Shown here: piece after piece, positions 6,921 through 15,552 of the stretch
How the letters are laid out: each line of letters opens with the position of its first letter
Numbering within the stretch: the first letter of the stretch is position 1
Source of the DNA: Bacteroidia bacterium
Lineage (GTDB): Bacteria; Bacteroidota; Bacteroidia; NS11-12g; UBA955
DNA length: 64,000 nt
Assembly: GCA_023228875.1 (NCBI GenBank)
Contig: JALOAG010000001.1
Coordinates: 558,001 to 622,000 of the forward strand
Direction: 5' to 3'
Program-made: the position numbers and the translations under genes
Notes under the pieces: model-generated
Told to the model about the DNA's origin: nothing
Seen by the model: the letters and a program-made list of their open reading frames with translations, nothing else
Databases searched by the model: none

Positions 6921-7715
6921 TTACTGTCCTTTTAATGTTTCCTTTGTTCTGAACTCGGTGCCTCGTTTCAAGTAGTAATCAGCACTGTCTTTTATGTTCA
7001 TTCTGCTGAATACTTCACTGACTTTAAAGTTGTAGTCAGAATTAAAGGGCTGCAAAGATAGTAATTTTTTGAAACGTTCTAATGCTTTTTCAAATTGTCC
7101 TGATTCAATAGAAAAATCCCCTAACATATATAACGCATCAGTATTATTTGGGTCTTCTGACAACACTTCTTGTAACACACTGATTCCTTCCATTGATACA
7201 GGTTGAGTTCGTACTAATATAAAGCCTTTTAGTGTCTTTGCATCAAGGTTCTTAGGATTGTTGGTTAATATCTTTTCTAAAATTGCTTTTGCTTTTAATA
7301 AGAAGAGTGTACCTCGGGAGTCTTCTTTTGTAAATCTGTCTGCCACAATTAAATAACGTGCTGCTTGCAAACGCAGGCTATCATTTTGTTGCATTTCTGC
7401 AAGTTTGTCATTGTAATATGCAACCGTTGAAACCAAACCGGAATTGATAGCTCTTTCAATAAGGGTGCTAATAGAGTCGCTACTTAGTTTTGCTTGTAAA
7501 GGGAAATCTGTTTCAATGTTGTACCCTAATTCTGATATTTCTTCTGAAATAGCGAGCAGGTATGATTCTTCTGAAAAAACGGGTTGACTGGTTGCGGGTT
7601 TTGTGGTTTTAGTAATGTTTGCTTTTGAAGTTTTCCAGTTCTGAAATATTAGTAGGATTCCAATCGCTATTATTATAGAAATAATAGCAAGGCGAAATAG
7701 AGGCTTAGAGAGCAT
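6921..7715 (-). CDS. Tetratricopeptide repeat protein, membrane-anchored
   Basis: 264 residues with an N-terminal transmembrane segment (about 7-24) and a helical periplasmic or cytosolic body. The C-terminal half has two to three TPR units (for example NTDALYMLGDFSIESGQFEK and ALERFKKLLSLQPFNSDYN). Its start overlaps the stop of the HU-like gene by one base (TAATG), implying coupling. A TPR gene between HU and RNase G recurs in this phylum, to my recollection, but its function is not known to me; the TPRs suggest scaffolding of a complex at the membrane. Confidence 0.7.
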   Translation of the reverse strand: MLSKPLFRLAIISIIIAIGILLIFQNWKTSKANITKTTKPATSQPVFSEESYLLAISEEISELGYNIETDFPLQAKLSSDSISTLIERAINSGLVSTVAYYNDKLAEMQQNDSLRLQAARYLIVADRFTKEDSRGTLFLLKAKAILEKILTNNPKNLDAKTLKGFILVRTQPVSMEGISVLQEVLSEDPNNTDALYMLGDFSIESGQFEKALERFKKLLSLQPFNSDYNFKVSEVFSRMNIKDSADYYLKRGTEFRTKETLKGQ

Positions 7716-8002
7716 TATTTGACTTTAATTCTTTTTATTTTATCAGCAAAGGTTTTGGCTGGTTTAAACTTTGGAATGTAATGCGCTTCAACAACCATTG
7801 CAGTATTTTTGGTAATGTTTCTCGCAATTTTTTTAGCTCTTTTTTTCAAAATAAAACTCCCAAACCCTCTGAAAAAAATGTTCTCGCCTTTGCTCATTGA
7901 GTCTTTTACAACATCAAAGAATGAGTCAACAGTCTCGAGAACAACTGCTTTCTCCGTGCCTGTTTTTTCAGCAATTTTTGCTACTACTTCGGCTTTTGTC
8001 AT
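7715..8002 (-). CDS. HU/IHF-family DNA-binding protein (divergent paralogue)
   Basis: 95 residues with the HU fold: N-terminal helices (MTKAEVVAKIAEKTGTEKAV), the turn FFRGFGSFILKKRAKKIARN and a beta-arm. The usual GRNP of the arm reads ARNITKNTAMVV, so it departs from canonical HU; the canonical copy is at 35251. Such variants often act at specific sites or stages, but that is inference. First gene of the operon leading to rng; it has a well-formed promoter at 8030-8059. Confidence 0.88.
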   Translation of the reverse strand: MTKAEVVAKIAEKTGTEKAVVLETVDSFFDVVKDSMSKGENIFFRGFGSFILKKRAKKIARNITKNTAMVVEAHYIPKFKPAKTFADKIKRIKVK

Positions 8003-8029
8003 GACTGTGTGTTTTAATTATTAGTAGGG

Positions 8030-8059
8030 CAAAATTAGTAATTCGTCTTTAACAAACAA
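8030..8059 (-). promoter_or_regulatory. Bacteroidota promoter of the HU-TPR-bS22-rng operon
   Basis: Minus strand: TTG (8057-8059), 19-bp spacer, then TAATTTTG (8037-8030). Both box and spacer match the phylum consensus TTTG-N19-TAnnTTTG. The predicted transcript starts about 20 nt before the HU ATG. Confidence 0.65.
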
Positions 8060-8094
8060 GTGTTCAATTTGTTTAATATTGGCACTGCAATCGG

Positions 8095-9129
8095 ATGAGT
8101 TGGTATATTGAGTTGATTAATTGGTATTTGAACAACAAAAGGGAATTGCCATGGCGTGATGAAAAAAATGGTTATTTGATTTGGGTATCAGAAGTAATTC
8201 TGCAGCAGACGCGTGTAAATCAAGGAATTGCATATTACCTGCGTTTTATTGAACGATACCCTACAGTTGAAAGTTTAGCAGAGGCAGATGAACATGATGT
8301 GCTCCTGCTTTGGCAAGGCTTAGGTTATTACTCCAGAGCAAGAAATTTACACAAAGGTGCAAAACAAATCGTGGAAAATTTTCATTCTAGTTTTCATTAT
8401 CCCCCAGAAGAGTTGATGAAAATTAGGGGAATTGGGCATTATACGGCAAATGCAATTGCATCATTTACAAATGATTATCCGGTGCCGGTTGTTGATGGGA
8501 ATGTATATAGAGTCGTTACTAGACTGTTTGGAATTGACGACCCTGTGCCAAGTGAAAAAGTGCGTAGGCTGATTACTGATATTTTACAACCTGTTGTGAG
8601 TCAGTGTAAATCTTCAATTTTTAATCAGGCGTTGATGGAGTTAGGAGCATTAATATGTTTGCCACAAAGTCCTAAGTGCTTTGATTGTCCGATTCATGTT
8701 CATTGCTTTGCATGCAAAAACAATCAACAAGGTTTCTTTCCTGTCAAAGTTAAAAAGGCTAAACCCCGGCATTTGTTTATTTCTTATTTACACTTTGTTG
8801 ATTCAGAAGGAAAAACAATGTTATATTTACGTAAGGAAGGAACATGGAAAGGATTATATGAGTTTCCATGTTTGCAAGGAACGAATTTAATCGACAAAGA
8901 AGAAGTGTTATCTTGGCTCAAGAATCAAAACTGTCTTATTAAACGGATGAGTAAAAAGTATGAGACAAAGCATCAGCTTACACATAAAACCATTTTTGCT
9001 CAGTTTTGGGAAATATCTCTTGACAGGCTGCCATTATTTGAAAATTTAATTACCTTTGACATTTATTTTGAAGAAATAAGAAATTATCCTATTCATCAAT
9101 TAATGCAGAAATACATTAATCAACTTTAG
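8095..9129 (+). CDS. mutY: A/G-specific adenine DNA glycosylase MutY
   Basis: 344-residue base-excision repair glycosylase that removes adenine opposite 8-oxoguanine. The HhH-GPD core includes the catalytic-Glu region VILQQTRVNQG, the hairpin IRGIGHYTANAIASF and VVDGNVYRV with the catalytic Asp. The [4Fe-4S] ligands are Cys188, 195, 198 and 204 (spacing C-x6-C-x2-C-x5-C). A C-terminal NUDIX-like domain follows for 8-oxoG recognition. It heads the mutY-ssb-gldD group conserved in Bacteroidota and is divergent from the HU operon. Confidence 0.96.
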   Translation: MSWYIELINWYLNNKRELPWRDEKNGYLIWVSEVILQQTRVNQGIAYYLRFIERYPTVESLAEADEHDVLLLWQGLGYYSRARNLHKGAKQIVENFHSSFHYPPEELMKIRGIGHYTANAIASFTNDYPVPVVDGNVYRVVTRLFGIDDPVPSEKVRRLITDILQPVVSQCKSSIFNQALMELGALICLPQSPKCFDCPIHVHCFACKNNQQGFFPVKVKKAKPRHLFISYLHFVDSEGKTMLYLRKEGTWKGLYEFPCLQGTNLIDKEEVLSWLKNQNCLIKRMSKKYETKHQLTHKTIFAQFWEISLDRLPLFENLITFDIYFEEIRNYPIHQLMQKYINQL

Positions 9130-9138
9130 CTTTTTATC

Positions 9139-9588
9139 ATGATAAACAAAGTAATTCTTGTGGGTAGAGTGGGTAAGGACTTAGAGTTAAGGACCTTGAA
9201 TATGGGTACGCATAGTAGGAGTGTCGTTAATTTTCCATTTGCAACTCATGAATTTTCACTCAATCGAAAGACTGGAGAAAGAGTTGAGCAGGTTGAATGG
9301 CATAATATTGAAATGTGGGATAAGAATGCAGAAAATGCATCTAAGATACTCAGGAAAGGTAGGGTGGTTTATATTGAAGGCAGAATTAAGTGTGATATAT
9401 CAACAGATGTTGAAGGAAATAAGCAATATAGAACTAAGATTAGAGCAAGTTTGTTTCAGGTACTAAATCTAAAAGGTAATGCTGTAAAATCACAAAGTGA
9501 TAATGAAGTCCGATGTGAAGATATGGATGAAGATATTGAACCACTTTTTAATGAATTTGATGAAGATAATTTTAATATTGAGGGGTAG
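9139..9588 (+). CDS. ssb: Single-stranded DNA-binding protein
   Basis: 149-residue SSB with an N-terminal OB fold: MINKVILVGRVGKDLELR, the WHNIEMWD strand, and KGRVVYIEGRIKC. After about residue 110 comes an acidic tail ending NEFDEDNFNIEG. It coats ssDNA during replication and repair. The C-terminus lacks the proline-phenylalanine tip (DDDIPF) of E. coli SSB but keeps acidic residues and a Phe, as usual in this phylum. It follows mutY by 9 bp and precedes gldD by 15 bp. Confidence 0.93.
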   Translation: MINKVILVGRVGKDLELRTLNMGTHSRSVVNFPFATHEFSLNRKTGERVEQVEWHNIEMWDKNAENASKILRKGRVVYIEGRIKCDISTDVEGNKQYRTKIRASLFQVLNLKGNAVKSQSDNEVRCEDMDEDIEPLFNEFDEDNFNIEG

Positions 9589-9603
9589 AAATTTGGTTTT
9601 AGA

Positions 9604-10206
9604 ATGAACAAAGAATTAAGTTATCCTCCTGTTTTATTACTCTTACTTGTGGGATTAATGTTGGTTATAAGTGCTTGTGATACAGCGCTAAGTCCGAGAA
9701 CAAAAGGATATCCTCGAATTTATTTCCCTGAAAAAGTGTATGATATCTTTGATTCAGCGCAGTGCGGTTATACTTTTTCAAAACCGACTTATGCCAAAAT
9801 GCAGAAAGATCCTGCATATACCGACAACCAGCCTTGTTGGTACAATCTTAATTTTGTGCCTTTTAATGCAACCTTGCATATTAGTTATCATGAATATACT
9901 ACACCTCAAGAGTATGATTCTTTGTATGAAGATACACATAAGTTGGTGTATAAACACATAATAAGAGCTGATGATATAGAAGAGATTGAAATTGGTTCTA
10001 AGAGTGATAGTATCAGCGGGATGATTTTTCAACTACGAGGGAACACTGCAACCAATATCAACTTTTTCCTCACTGACAATAGCCACCGATACTTTAGGGG
10101 AGCGTTATATTTTAATACTCAAACAGAGCCGGACTCAATTGCACCGGTATATCAATTTATTCAAGACGATATTTATCATATAATTTCAACCTTTAAATGG
10201 AAATGA
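9604..10206 (+). CDS. gldD: Gliding motility lipoprotein GldD
   Basis: 200 residues with a lipoprotein signal peptide (MNKELSYPPVLLLLLVG, lipobox VISAC). The mature protein shows GldD landmarks: SPRTKGYPRIYFPEK, a CGYTFSKPTYA segment, CWYNLNF and HISYHEY. GldD is essential for gliding and linked to the type IX secretion system in Flavobacterium; its exact role is unclear. The mutY-ssb-gldD order supports orthology. The presence of T9SS cargo at 51719 fits. The gene's last codons overlap the apaG start. Confidence 0.88.
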   Translation: MNKELSYPPVLLLLLVGLMLVISACDTALSPRTKGYPRIYFPEKVYDIFDSAQCGYTFSKPTYAKMQKDPAYTDNQPCWYNLNFVPFNATLHISYHEYTTPQEYDSLYEDTHKLVYKHIIRADDIEEIEIGSKSDSISGMIFQLRGNTATNINFFLTDNSHRYFRGALYFNTQTEPDSIAPVYQFIQDDIYHIISTFKWK

Positions 10207-10598
10207 CCGAAAAGACAACAAATGATATATTGGTAAGGGTTGTTGCACAATACGAGCCTAATATGTCAGTTCCACATCAAAATGAATTTATTTTTTCGTA
10301 TATGATCACGATTGAAAATAAATCACCATTCAGGGTGCAATTGCTTAGACGAAAGTGGAATATACTTGACTATATCACAGTCAATCCAATACAGAGATTG
10401 GTTGAAGGAGAAGGAGTGGTGGGAGAAACGCCCGTTTTAGAACCGGAAGACGTTTATACTTATACATCATTTTGTCGGTTAAACTCTACGAAAGGAGAAA
10501 TGTCAGGAGTTTATACTTTCTTCAATTTTTCTGAATATGAGGAATTTGAAGTAGAAATTCCTTCATTTGTAATAATTACGCCTTGGGTACAGAATTAA
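10197..10598 (+). CDS. apaG: ApaG domain protein
   Basis: About 133 residues with an ApaG immunoglobulin-like beta-sandwich: VRVVAQYEPNMSVP, FSYMITIENKSPFRVQLLRR, then a VEGEGVVGETPVLEPEDVY segment containing the conserved glycine-rich loop. ApaG in enterobacteria is associated with Co/Mg resistance and in eukaryotes the fold occurs in F-box and PDIP38 proteins; biochemical role unsettled. Start may be 10197 or the ATG at 10203, which gives a 4-nt ATGA overlap with gldD. It converges on ridA with a 12-bp gap. Confidence 0.9.
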   Translation: MEMTEKTTNDILVRVVAQYEPNMSVPHQNEFIFSYMITIENKSPFRVQLLRRKWNILDYITVNPIQRLVEGEGVVGETPVLEPEDVYTYTSFCRLNSTKGEMSGVYTFFNFSEYEEFEVEIPSFVIITPWVQN

Positions 10599-10610
10599 TC
10601 TGTCCTTGTT

Positions 10611-10991
10611 TTATCTGCCTGCAATGCAACTTATTTCAACTCTTGCCCCTGCGGGTAACGCTGCCACTTGTACTGTTTCTCTTGCAGGAAACATTCCGTC
10701 AAAATAGCCTGCATATACTTTGTTTACTTCCTGAAAAGTGCTCATGCTGGTAATGAAAATTGTTGTCTTAATGATTTCATTAAAACTGAGTCCGGCTTCT
10801 GTTAAAATGGCTTTTAGATTTTGCATAACTTGCTCTGTTTCTGCTATAATACTGTCTTGTACCATTTTGCCGGTTGCTGGATTTAAAGGAATTTGGCCGG
10901 AAACAAAAACTAACCCGTTCAATTCTCTAGCATGACTATAAGGTCCAATTGGAGCTGGTGCATTGGGTGATGTAATTACTTTGTGTGTCAT
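10611..10991 (-). CDS. ridA: RidA family reactive intermediate deaminase
   Basis: 126 residues from the ATG at 10989-10991 (MTHKVITSPNAPAPIGPYSH); the 17 residues upstream in the frame do not belong to the family. RidA hydrolyses reactive enamine/imine intermediates such as 2-aminoacrylate from PLP enzymes. Motifs: GPYSHAREL, FVSGQIPLNPATGK, the central NLKAILTEAG and the C-terminal RVEISCIAG containing the active-site Arg. It forms a trimer in the cytosol. The gene is transcribed divergently from the 3-hydroxyacyl-CoA dehydrogenase-like gene. Confidence 0.92.
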   Translation of the reverse strand: MTHKVITSPNAPAPIGPYSHARELNGLVFVSGQIPLNPATGKMVQDSIIAETEQVMQNLKAILTEAGLSFNEIIKTTIFITSMSTFQEVNKVYAGYFDGMFPARETVQVAALPAGARVEISCIAGR

Positions 10992-11060
10992 AATATTCTT
11001 CTTGTTGAATTTTCTTGCTGTTTTAACGTTAATTTTGCCCACGTACTTTTACTAACCTGA

Positions 11061-11714
11061 ATGAATATTGCAATCATAGGAACAGAAAAACTTTGTGAAG
11101 AACTAATTATCGTTATTTCGCAAGGCAATAATACTAGAATATTTGAAATTGATAAAATCCCTTCAAATGAAAGTTTTGATATATTAATTGACCTTGATTT
11201 TGATAAAGACACGCACAAGCATTGGCAATATTTAAACAAAGTTAATGCAAGTGTTTTTTTGTTGGGAGCAACCTTTATCCAACTCTCATCCATTCATTTT
11301 GACACAAAACGTAATCAAGTATTTGGTATTTGTGCACTACCGACCCTGCTTCCAAGAACAACGTTGGAATATTCCTCTGCTGCAGGAATTAATTTGCCGG
11401 AGAATGTGGTTCACTCATTAAATTTTAAGGAGGCTTTAAGGGTAGATGATAGGGTGGGAATGGTTACACCCCGTGTAGTTTGTATGATTATTAATGAGGC
11501 ATATTATACTGTTCAGGAAGGTACTGCTAGCAGAAGTGATGTTGATTTGGGGATGAAGTTGGGCACTGCTTATCCTTTGGGTCCTTTTGAATGGGCAAAG
11601 AAAATAGGGGAATACAATGTCTATGCTTTGCTCAAAGCAGTTTATGAGGATACTATGGATGAGAGATATAAAATATGTAATCTGCTGAAAACCGAAGCAT
11701 TAAAAGTGTCTTAG
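11061..11714 (+). CDS. 3-hydroxyacyl-CoA dehydrogenase-like protein with degenerate NAD domain
   Basis: 217 residues. The C-terminal half (about 125-215) is a 3HCDH C-terminal domain: DDRVGMVTPRVVCMIINEAYY, SRSDVDLGMKLGTAYPLGPFEW. The N-terminal part is a shrunken Rossmann-like segment (MNIAIIGTEKLCEELIIVIS) that lacks the GxGxxG nucleotide loop and is roughly 80 residues shorter than in the full enzyme (about 280-290). It may be a catalytically altered member or a regulator of fatty-acid metabolism. nadD follows after one base, so it is in an operon with NAD synthesis. Confidence 0.75.
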   Translation: MNIAIIGTEKLCEELIIVISQGNNTRIFEIDKIPSNESFDILIDLDFDKDTHKHWQYLNKVNASVFLLGATFIQLSSIHFDTKRNQVFGICALPTLLPRTTLEYSSAAGINLPENVVHSLNFKEALRVDDRVGMVTPRVVCMIINEAYYTVQEGTASRSDVDLGMKLGTAYPLGPFEWAKKIGEYNVYALLKAVYEDTMDERYKICNLLKTEALKVS

Positions 11715-11715
11715 T

Positions 11716-12270
11716 GTGAAAAAGATTGGATTATTCTTTGGTTCGTTTAATCCCATTCATGTTGGACATCTCGCTATTGCAGAATATATGCTTCAAACGT
11801 TAAGTTTAGATTCAATTCTATTTATTGTTTCTCCTCAAAATCCCTTTAAATCATTAAAAGATTTGTGGTCAGAGCACAAGCGTTTTATGCTTGTTCAAAA
11901 AGCAGTTGAATATAATTCTAAATTTATTGCATCTGATATAGAGTTTAAATTGCCAAAACCCTCTTATACTTTTTTAACATTAGAGAAATTAAAGCAACGT
12001 TATCCGCAAGCGAAATTTTATATTATTATAGGTTCGGATAATTTAACCAGATTAATGGAGTGGAAACAAATTGATGAAATTTTACAACAGCATTCTATTG
12101 AAATATACCAACGTCCCGGGACAGAGAATCTTACTAGTCTCCATCCCAACATTCATATACATTCTACTCCAATGCTTTCGGTTTCTTCAACAGAAATTCG
12201 CAATTTGTTGGCAGCAGGTAAATCGGTAAAAGGATTAATGCCGGAGTCGATTTTGCATTTATTGCAATAA
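11716..12270 (+). CDS. nadD: Nicotinate-nucleotide adenylyltransferase NadD
   Basis: 184-residue cytosolic enzyme that adenylylates nicotinate mononucleotide to deamido-NAD. Motifs: GLFFGSFNPIHVGHLAIAE with the HxGH nucleotidyl-transfer signature, the central IIGSDN segment, and the C-terminal SSTEIRNLLAAG (ISSTxIR). Start is GTG at 11716-11718, one base after the previous stop (TAGTGTG). Length fits the family. A hairpin terminator follows 3 bp after the stop. Confidence 0.95.
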   Translation: MKKIGLFFGSFNPIHVGHLAIAEYMLQTLSLDSILFIVSPQNPFKSLKDLWSEHKRFMLVQKAVEYNSKFIASDIEFKLPKPSYTFLTLEKLKQRYPQAKFYIIIGSDNLTRLMEWKQIDEILQQHSIEIYQRPGTENLTSLHPNIHIHSTPMLSVSSTEIRNLLAAGKSVKGLMPESILHLLQ

Positions 12271-12272
12271 AA

Positions 12273-12303
12273 AAATCCTGCCCGAATATATCGAACAGGA
12301 TTT
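12273..12303. terminator. Hairpin terminator between nadD and htrA
   Basis: AAATCCTG (12273-12280) pairs with CAGGATTT (12296-12303), with inner CGA/TCG pairs. On the minus strand it is followed by a run of T, so it is a strong terminator for htrA; on the plus strand it would serve nadD more weakly. Confidence 0.8.
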
Positions 12304-12325
12304 GAAAAAATATAATTAGTATTCG

Positions 12326-13810
12326 TTAATCAACTAATACCCCAACTACTTCAGTTTCGCCTTTTGTGTTCTTACCCTCTATTAAAACACCACCTTTTTT
12401 ATTCTGTAAAATAGCAATTGCATTGGTTACAGAGTAAACTTTGGTTTTGTCAATAGAAGTAATCACAAAGCCCTTGCTTAATTTCCCTGAAAATGCACCT
12501 TTTTTCACATCTACAACCTTTACACCATTGCTGATATTTAACCTGGCAAGTTCTTGTTTATCGATGTTTTCTAAAACCAAGCCTAATGCTTCATTCTTGT
12601 TTTGTGAGGCAAATACTTGCGGTTTATTATTACCATCCTTGTTAAGTAAGGTAGCGTACAATGTTTTGTTTTCACCATTTCTGTTAATCAAGAGTTCAAT
12701 TTTATCACCTGGACGGTATTTGCCAATCTCTTCTTGTAGTGATGAGCTGGAATTGACTTCCTTCTTATTCACTTTAAGGATGATATCACCTGATTTAATA
12801 CCGGCTTTTTGTGCAGCACTATTGTCAACGACATCATGAACATAAACACCTTTAAGTCCTTTAATATGTTCTTTCTCTGCAAGCTCACTTGTGATGTCTT
12901 GGATGGAAACACCAAGTAAACCTCTTTGTACTCCACCAAATTCTTTGATGTCATCTAAGACTTTCTTTGCCAAATTGATAGGTATTGCAAAACCATACCC
13001 AATAAAACTTCCGGTTTGAGAGGCTATTGCAGTGTTTATTCCGATGAGTTCTCCTTTAGTATTTACTAAAGCTCCACCACTATTGCCGGGGTTAATTGCC
13101 GCATCAGTTTGAATAAAATTTTCAATTGCATATTGATTGTTATTTGTTCTCAACAGATTGAGACTTCTACCTTTAGCAGAAACAATACCTGCAGTAACAG
13201 TAGAACTTAGGTTCATTGGGTTTCCAACGGCAATTACCCATTCGCCAACTTTCATTGAGTCTGAATTTCCGGTAGGCATAAAAGGAAGTTCTTTCTCATT
13301 AATTTTTAATAATGCCAAATCAGTCGTTGGGTCAGTGCCAACAAGGTCGGCTATATAAGTTCTTTTATCATTTAGAGTTACCTCAATTTTGTCTGCGTCC
13401 TGAACAACGTGATTATTTGTTGCTATATAGCCATCTGCAGTCAGAATGACACCTGAACCACTGGCTCCTTGCGGCCCTTGTGGCATATCAAACTTAAATC
13501 CATGTTCTCCAAAAAAATCAAAAAAATCAGGGAAGGGAGAAGCACCTCCGGGACCTTGCCTGTTTGCTTGGTTGGAAGTAATCGTAGTTTTTATATAAAC
13601 TACACTAGGGGTGGCTAATTCTGCAGCTTGTACAAAGTCAATGCTGTTGCCGGTCTGGGCATCTCTCAATGCAGCAAACGCCATTGCGCGTTGTTCATTG
13701 TTGAGCTCAACTGCGCTACTACTGCTTGGTTTAGAAACATAAGTGTAAATACCAATGGCTACTAATCCACCAATGGTCCCTACTGCAAGTAAACTTAATA
13801 TTTTTTTCAT
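12326..13810 (-). CDS. HtrA/DegP-family periplasmic serine protease (Do family)
   Basis: 494 residues from the ATG at 13808-13810, which gives the signal anchor MKKILSLLAVGTIGGLVAIG; an 11-residue upstream extension is unlikely. Trypsin-like protease with catalytic His in ATNNHVVQDAD, Asp in TTDLALLKI and Ser in INPGNSGGALVN. Two PDZ domains follow: the first begins near GVQRGLLGVSIQD, the second, weaker, near LGLVLENIDK. It degrades or refolds misfolded envelope proteins. The linker after the signal peptide carries a Gly/Pro/Phe-rich segment. Single gene with its own promoter (13841-13848) and terminator. Confidence 0.94.
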   Translation of the reverse strand: MKKILSLLAVGTIGGLVAIGIYTYVSKPSSSSAVELNNEQRAMAFAALRDAQTGNSIDFVQAAELATPSVVYIKTTITSNQANRQGPGGASPFPDFFDFFGEHGFKFDMPQGPQGASGSGVILTADGYIATNNHVVQDADKIEVTLNDKRTYIADLVGTDPTTDLALLKINEKELPFMPTGNSDSMKVGEWVIAVGNPMNLSSTVTAGIVSAKGRSLNLLRTNNNQYAIENFIQTDAAINPGNSGGALVNTKGELIGINTAIASQTGSFIGYGFAIPINLAKKVLDDIKEFGGVQRGLLGVSIQDITSELAEKEHIKGLKGVYVHDVVDNSAAQKAGIKSGDIILKVNKKEVNSSSSLQEEIGKYRPGDKIELLINRNGENKTLYATLLNKDGNNKPQVFASQNKNEALGLVLENIDKQELARLNISNGVKVVDVKKGAFSGKLSKGFVITSIDKTKVYSVTNAIAILQNKKGGVLIEGKNTKGETEVVGVLVD

Positions 13811-13840
13811 TGTCTTATTCTTTAATGTTGTTTGAACGCC

Positions 13841-13848
13841 CAAATTTA
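13841..13848 (-). promoter_or_regulatory. -7 element for htrA
   Basis: TAAATTTG on the minus strand, 30 bp upstream of the htrA ATG, matches TAnnTTTG. No TTG lies at the ideal 19 bp. A longer ORF start 11 codons upstream of the chosen ATG would overlap this element, supporting the shorter protein. Confidence 0.5.
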
Positions 13849-13918
13849 TTCAAAAATTATTCCTTTATTAATTCGTTCGTGGGTAAAAACCAACCTTTTA
13901 AAATAATTTACCTTGATA

Positions 13919-13948
13919 TTGCCATAACTGTTTCCTTGTTTACCTTTG
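13919..13948 (+). promoter_or_regulatory. Promoter of the ECF sigma operon
   Basis: TTG (13919-13921), 19-bp spacer, TACCTTTG (13941-13948): a full match to the phylum's primary-sigma consensus. Leader of about 24 nt. The ECF gene thus appears to be expressed by the housekeeping sigma factor rather than solely by autoregulation. Confidence 0.65.
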
Positions 13949-13978
13949 TCGGTTAATTGGAATAAAATCTAAACTGCA

Positions 13979-14548
13979 ATGCTTTTTGAAAAAAAAATCA
14001 GTGAAAAGAAATTGTTTGAGGAGTTGAAAGCGGGCAATGACAAAGCATTGATTCAGTTATATAATGACAATTATACTATGGTTCGAAATTACATCATGCG
14101 AAACAATGGGAAAACTGAGGACGTAGAAGATGTGTTGCAAGAAGCTGTTGTTGTAGTTTGGGAGAATGTGAGAAAAAAAGAATTTGAGTTGTCGTCCCTT
14201 TTGTCAACATATTTAATGGGTATTGTCAAAAATATGTGGCTGAAAAAATTAAGTAAAGCTGCAAGAATTGACTTTGATAACGATAAAGTAACCGCACTCA
14301 GGAAGGGCTATCACCAAGAGTTTGGCAATGAGAAGTTAAGGGTTGTTGGGCTAATGATGGACAGATTGGATGAAGGGTGTCGCCAGATTTTAACCCTCTT
14401 TTATTTCAAGGATTTGGAAACACAAAAGATTGCTGAGATTATGCAATTTGCAAATTCAGATGTGGTCAAAAGCAAGAAGTACCAGTGTTTTAAAAAACTT
14501 CAAGCATTGTTTGAAGAGAATTATAATAGTGCTGATTTCTTTGATTGA
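13979..14548 (+). CDS. RNA polymerase sigma-70 family factor (ECF type)
   Basis: 189 residues with sigma region 2 (about 20-85: ALIQLYNDNYTMVRNYIMRN, then DVEDVLQEAVVVVWENV) and region 4 (about 125-180: RLDEGCRQILTLFYFKDLET, QKIAEIMQF, SDVVKSKKYQCFKKL). Only regions 2 and 4 are present, as in ECF factors. The downstream gene starts within 3 bp of its stop and encodes a protein with one central transmembrane segment, the layout of a sigma/anti-sigma pair. No TonB receptor is nearby, so it is not the FecI-FecR transport arrangement. Confidence 0.88.
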   Translation: MLFEKKISEKKLFEELKAGNDKALIQLYNDNYTMVRNYIMRNNGKTEDVEDVLQEAVVVVWENVRKKEFELSSLLSTYLMGIVKNMWLKKLSKAARIDFDNDKVTALRKGYHQEFGNEKLRVVGLMMDRLDEGCRQILTLFYFKDLETQKIAEIMQFANSDVVKSKKYQCFKKLQALFEENYNSADFFD

Positions 14549-14550
14549 AT

Positions 14551-15552
14551 ATGGAGCTTACAGAAAAGGATATAGAATTGTTTGATAGGTACATTAAGGG
14601 AATATTGACCCAAGATGAATTAATTGCGTTTGAACAAAAACTGCAACAAGATGCAACGTTGAAACAGCATTTTGAGCTATATTCTACGCTGGTTTCAGGA
14701 ATCCAATTCAAGGCAAGGGAAGAGTTGAAAAAGAAAATTGCTGCCGAAGGGGAAGTAAAATACATTCAGAATATTTGGGGCAAAAAAGGAACTATGGCTG
14801 CCGCTGCTGTTCTTGTTTTTTTTATCGGGCTGTATTTTGTTTTTGAAAGTAATCTGTTTAAACAGCAAAATAAAGCAACTGATTCCGAACAAAGTATTGC
14901 AATGCAAGATGATACTAAGCCGGCAAATAAGCCTTCCTTCAAGAAAACACACATAGAGAAACCTAATGCTGCCGAACAATCATCTGACTCAGTTTTAAAC
15001 TCGGATTCATTTTCAACAGATGTTGCTGACACGACTGATTTTGCAATTGCTATGTTAGACGAAAAGTCTGTCCCTGCTGATGATGTAGAGGAAGATTCTT
15101 CTCCTGTTGATATTGCCGGTGGAGTGTCTGTTCGCAAAGAGGTGTATGCTGCACCTTCTGCTGCCAATGATGACTTTAAGGTTATGTCAGGGCAATTGCT
15201 GGTAGATTCTTTCTTTGCAGCATTGCGTATAGATGAAGAACAGTTTGTTTTAAATAATAAAATGGATGAAGAGGATTTGAGGTATGCAAATATTCACATT
15301 CAGTTCTGGAAGTCTCCATTAAACTCAAAGGTTTATTCTTTTGCCATAAAAAATGAAGTTCCAACATTAGCTATTTATGGGATAAACCCAACGGATGTAG
15401 GAAGGTCATTCTATAATGAAAACAAAGAGGTAATTTTAATAGTGAATAAACAAGCCTATAAATTTAGTATGAACAGAGGCGCTTTCCAGCCTCTATCAAC
15501 GGTATCAGACCAACATTTACTCAACGCACTTATCCATTTCCATGAAGATTGA
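14551..15552 (+). CDS. Single-pass membrane protein, candidate anti-sigma partner
   Basis: 333 residues from the ATG at 14551 (MELTEKDIELFDRYIKG); an in-frame TTG 6 bp upstream is less likely. The N-terminal 75 residues are helical and resemble zinc-free anti-sigma N-termini (LFDRYIKGILTQDELIAFEQ). A transmembrane segment follows (about 80-98, MAAAAVLVFFIGLYFVF). The rest is periplasmic, with an acidic Ser/Asp-rich linker and a C-terminal module of unknown type. Position right after the sigma gene supports an anti-sigma role; this is inference. Its 3' end overlaps dapF by 11 bp. Confidence 0.6.
   Translation: MELTEKDIELFDRYIKGILTQDELIAFEQKLQQDATLKQHFELYSTLVSGIQFKAREELKKKIAAEGEVKYIQNIWGKKGTMAAAAVLVFFIGLYFVFESNLFKQQNKATDSEQSIAMQDDTKPANKPSFKKTHIEKPNAAEQSSDSVLNSDSFSTDVADTTDFAIAMLDEKSVPADDVEEDSSPVDIAGGVSVRKEVYAAPSAANDDFKVMSGQLLVDSFFAALRIDEEQFVLNNKMDEEDLRYANIHIQFWKSPLNSKVYSFAIKNEVPTLAIYGINPTDVGRSFYNENKEVILIVNKQAYKFSMNRGAFQPLSTVSDQHLLNALIHFHED

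Noticed and set aside
12441..13358. Antisense ORFs over htrA
   Set aside because: No ribosome or promoter signals and no domain patterns; the opposite frame has all HtrA motifs.
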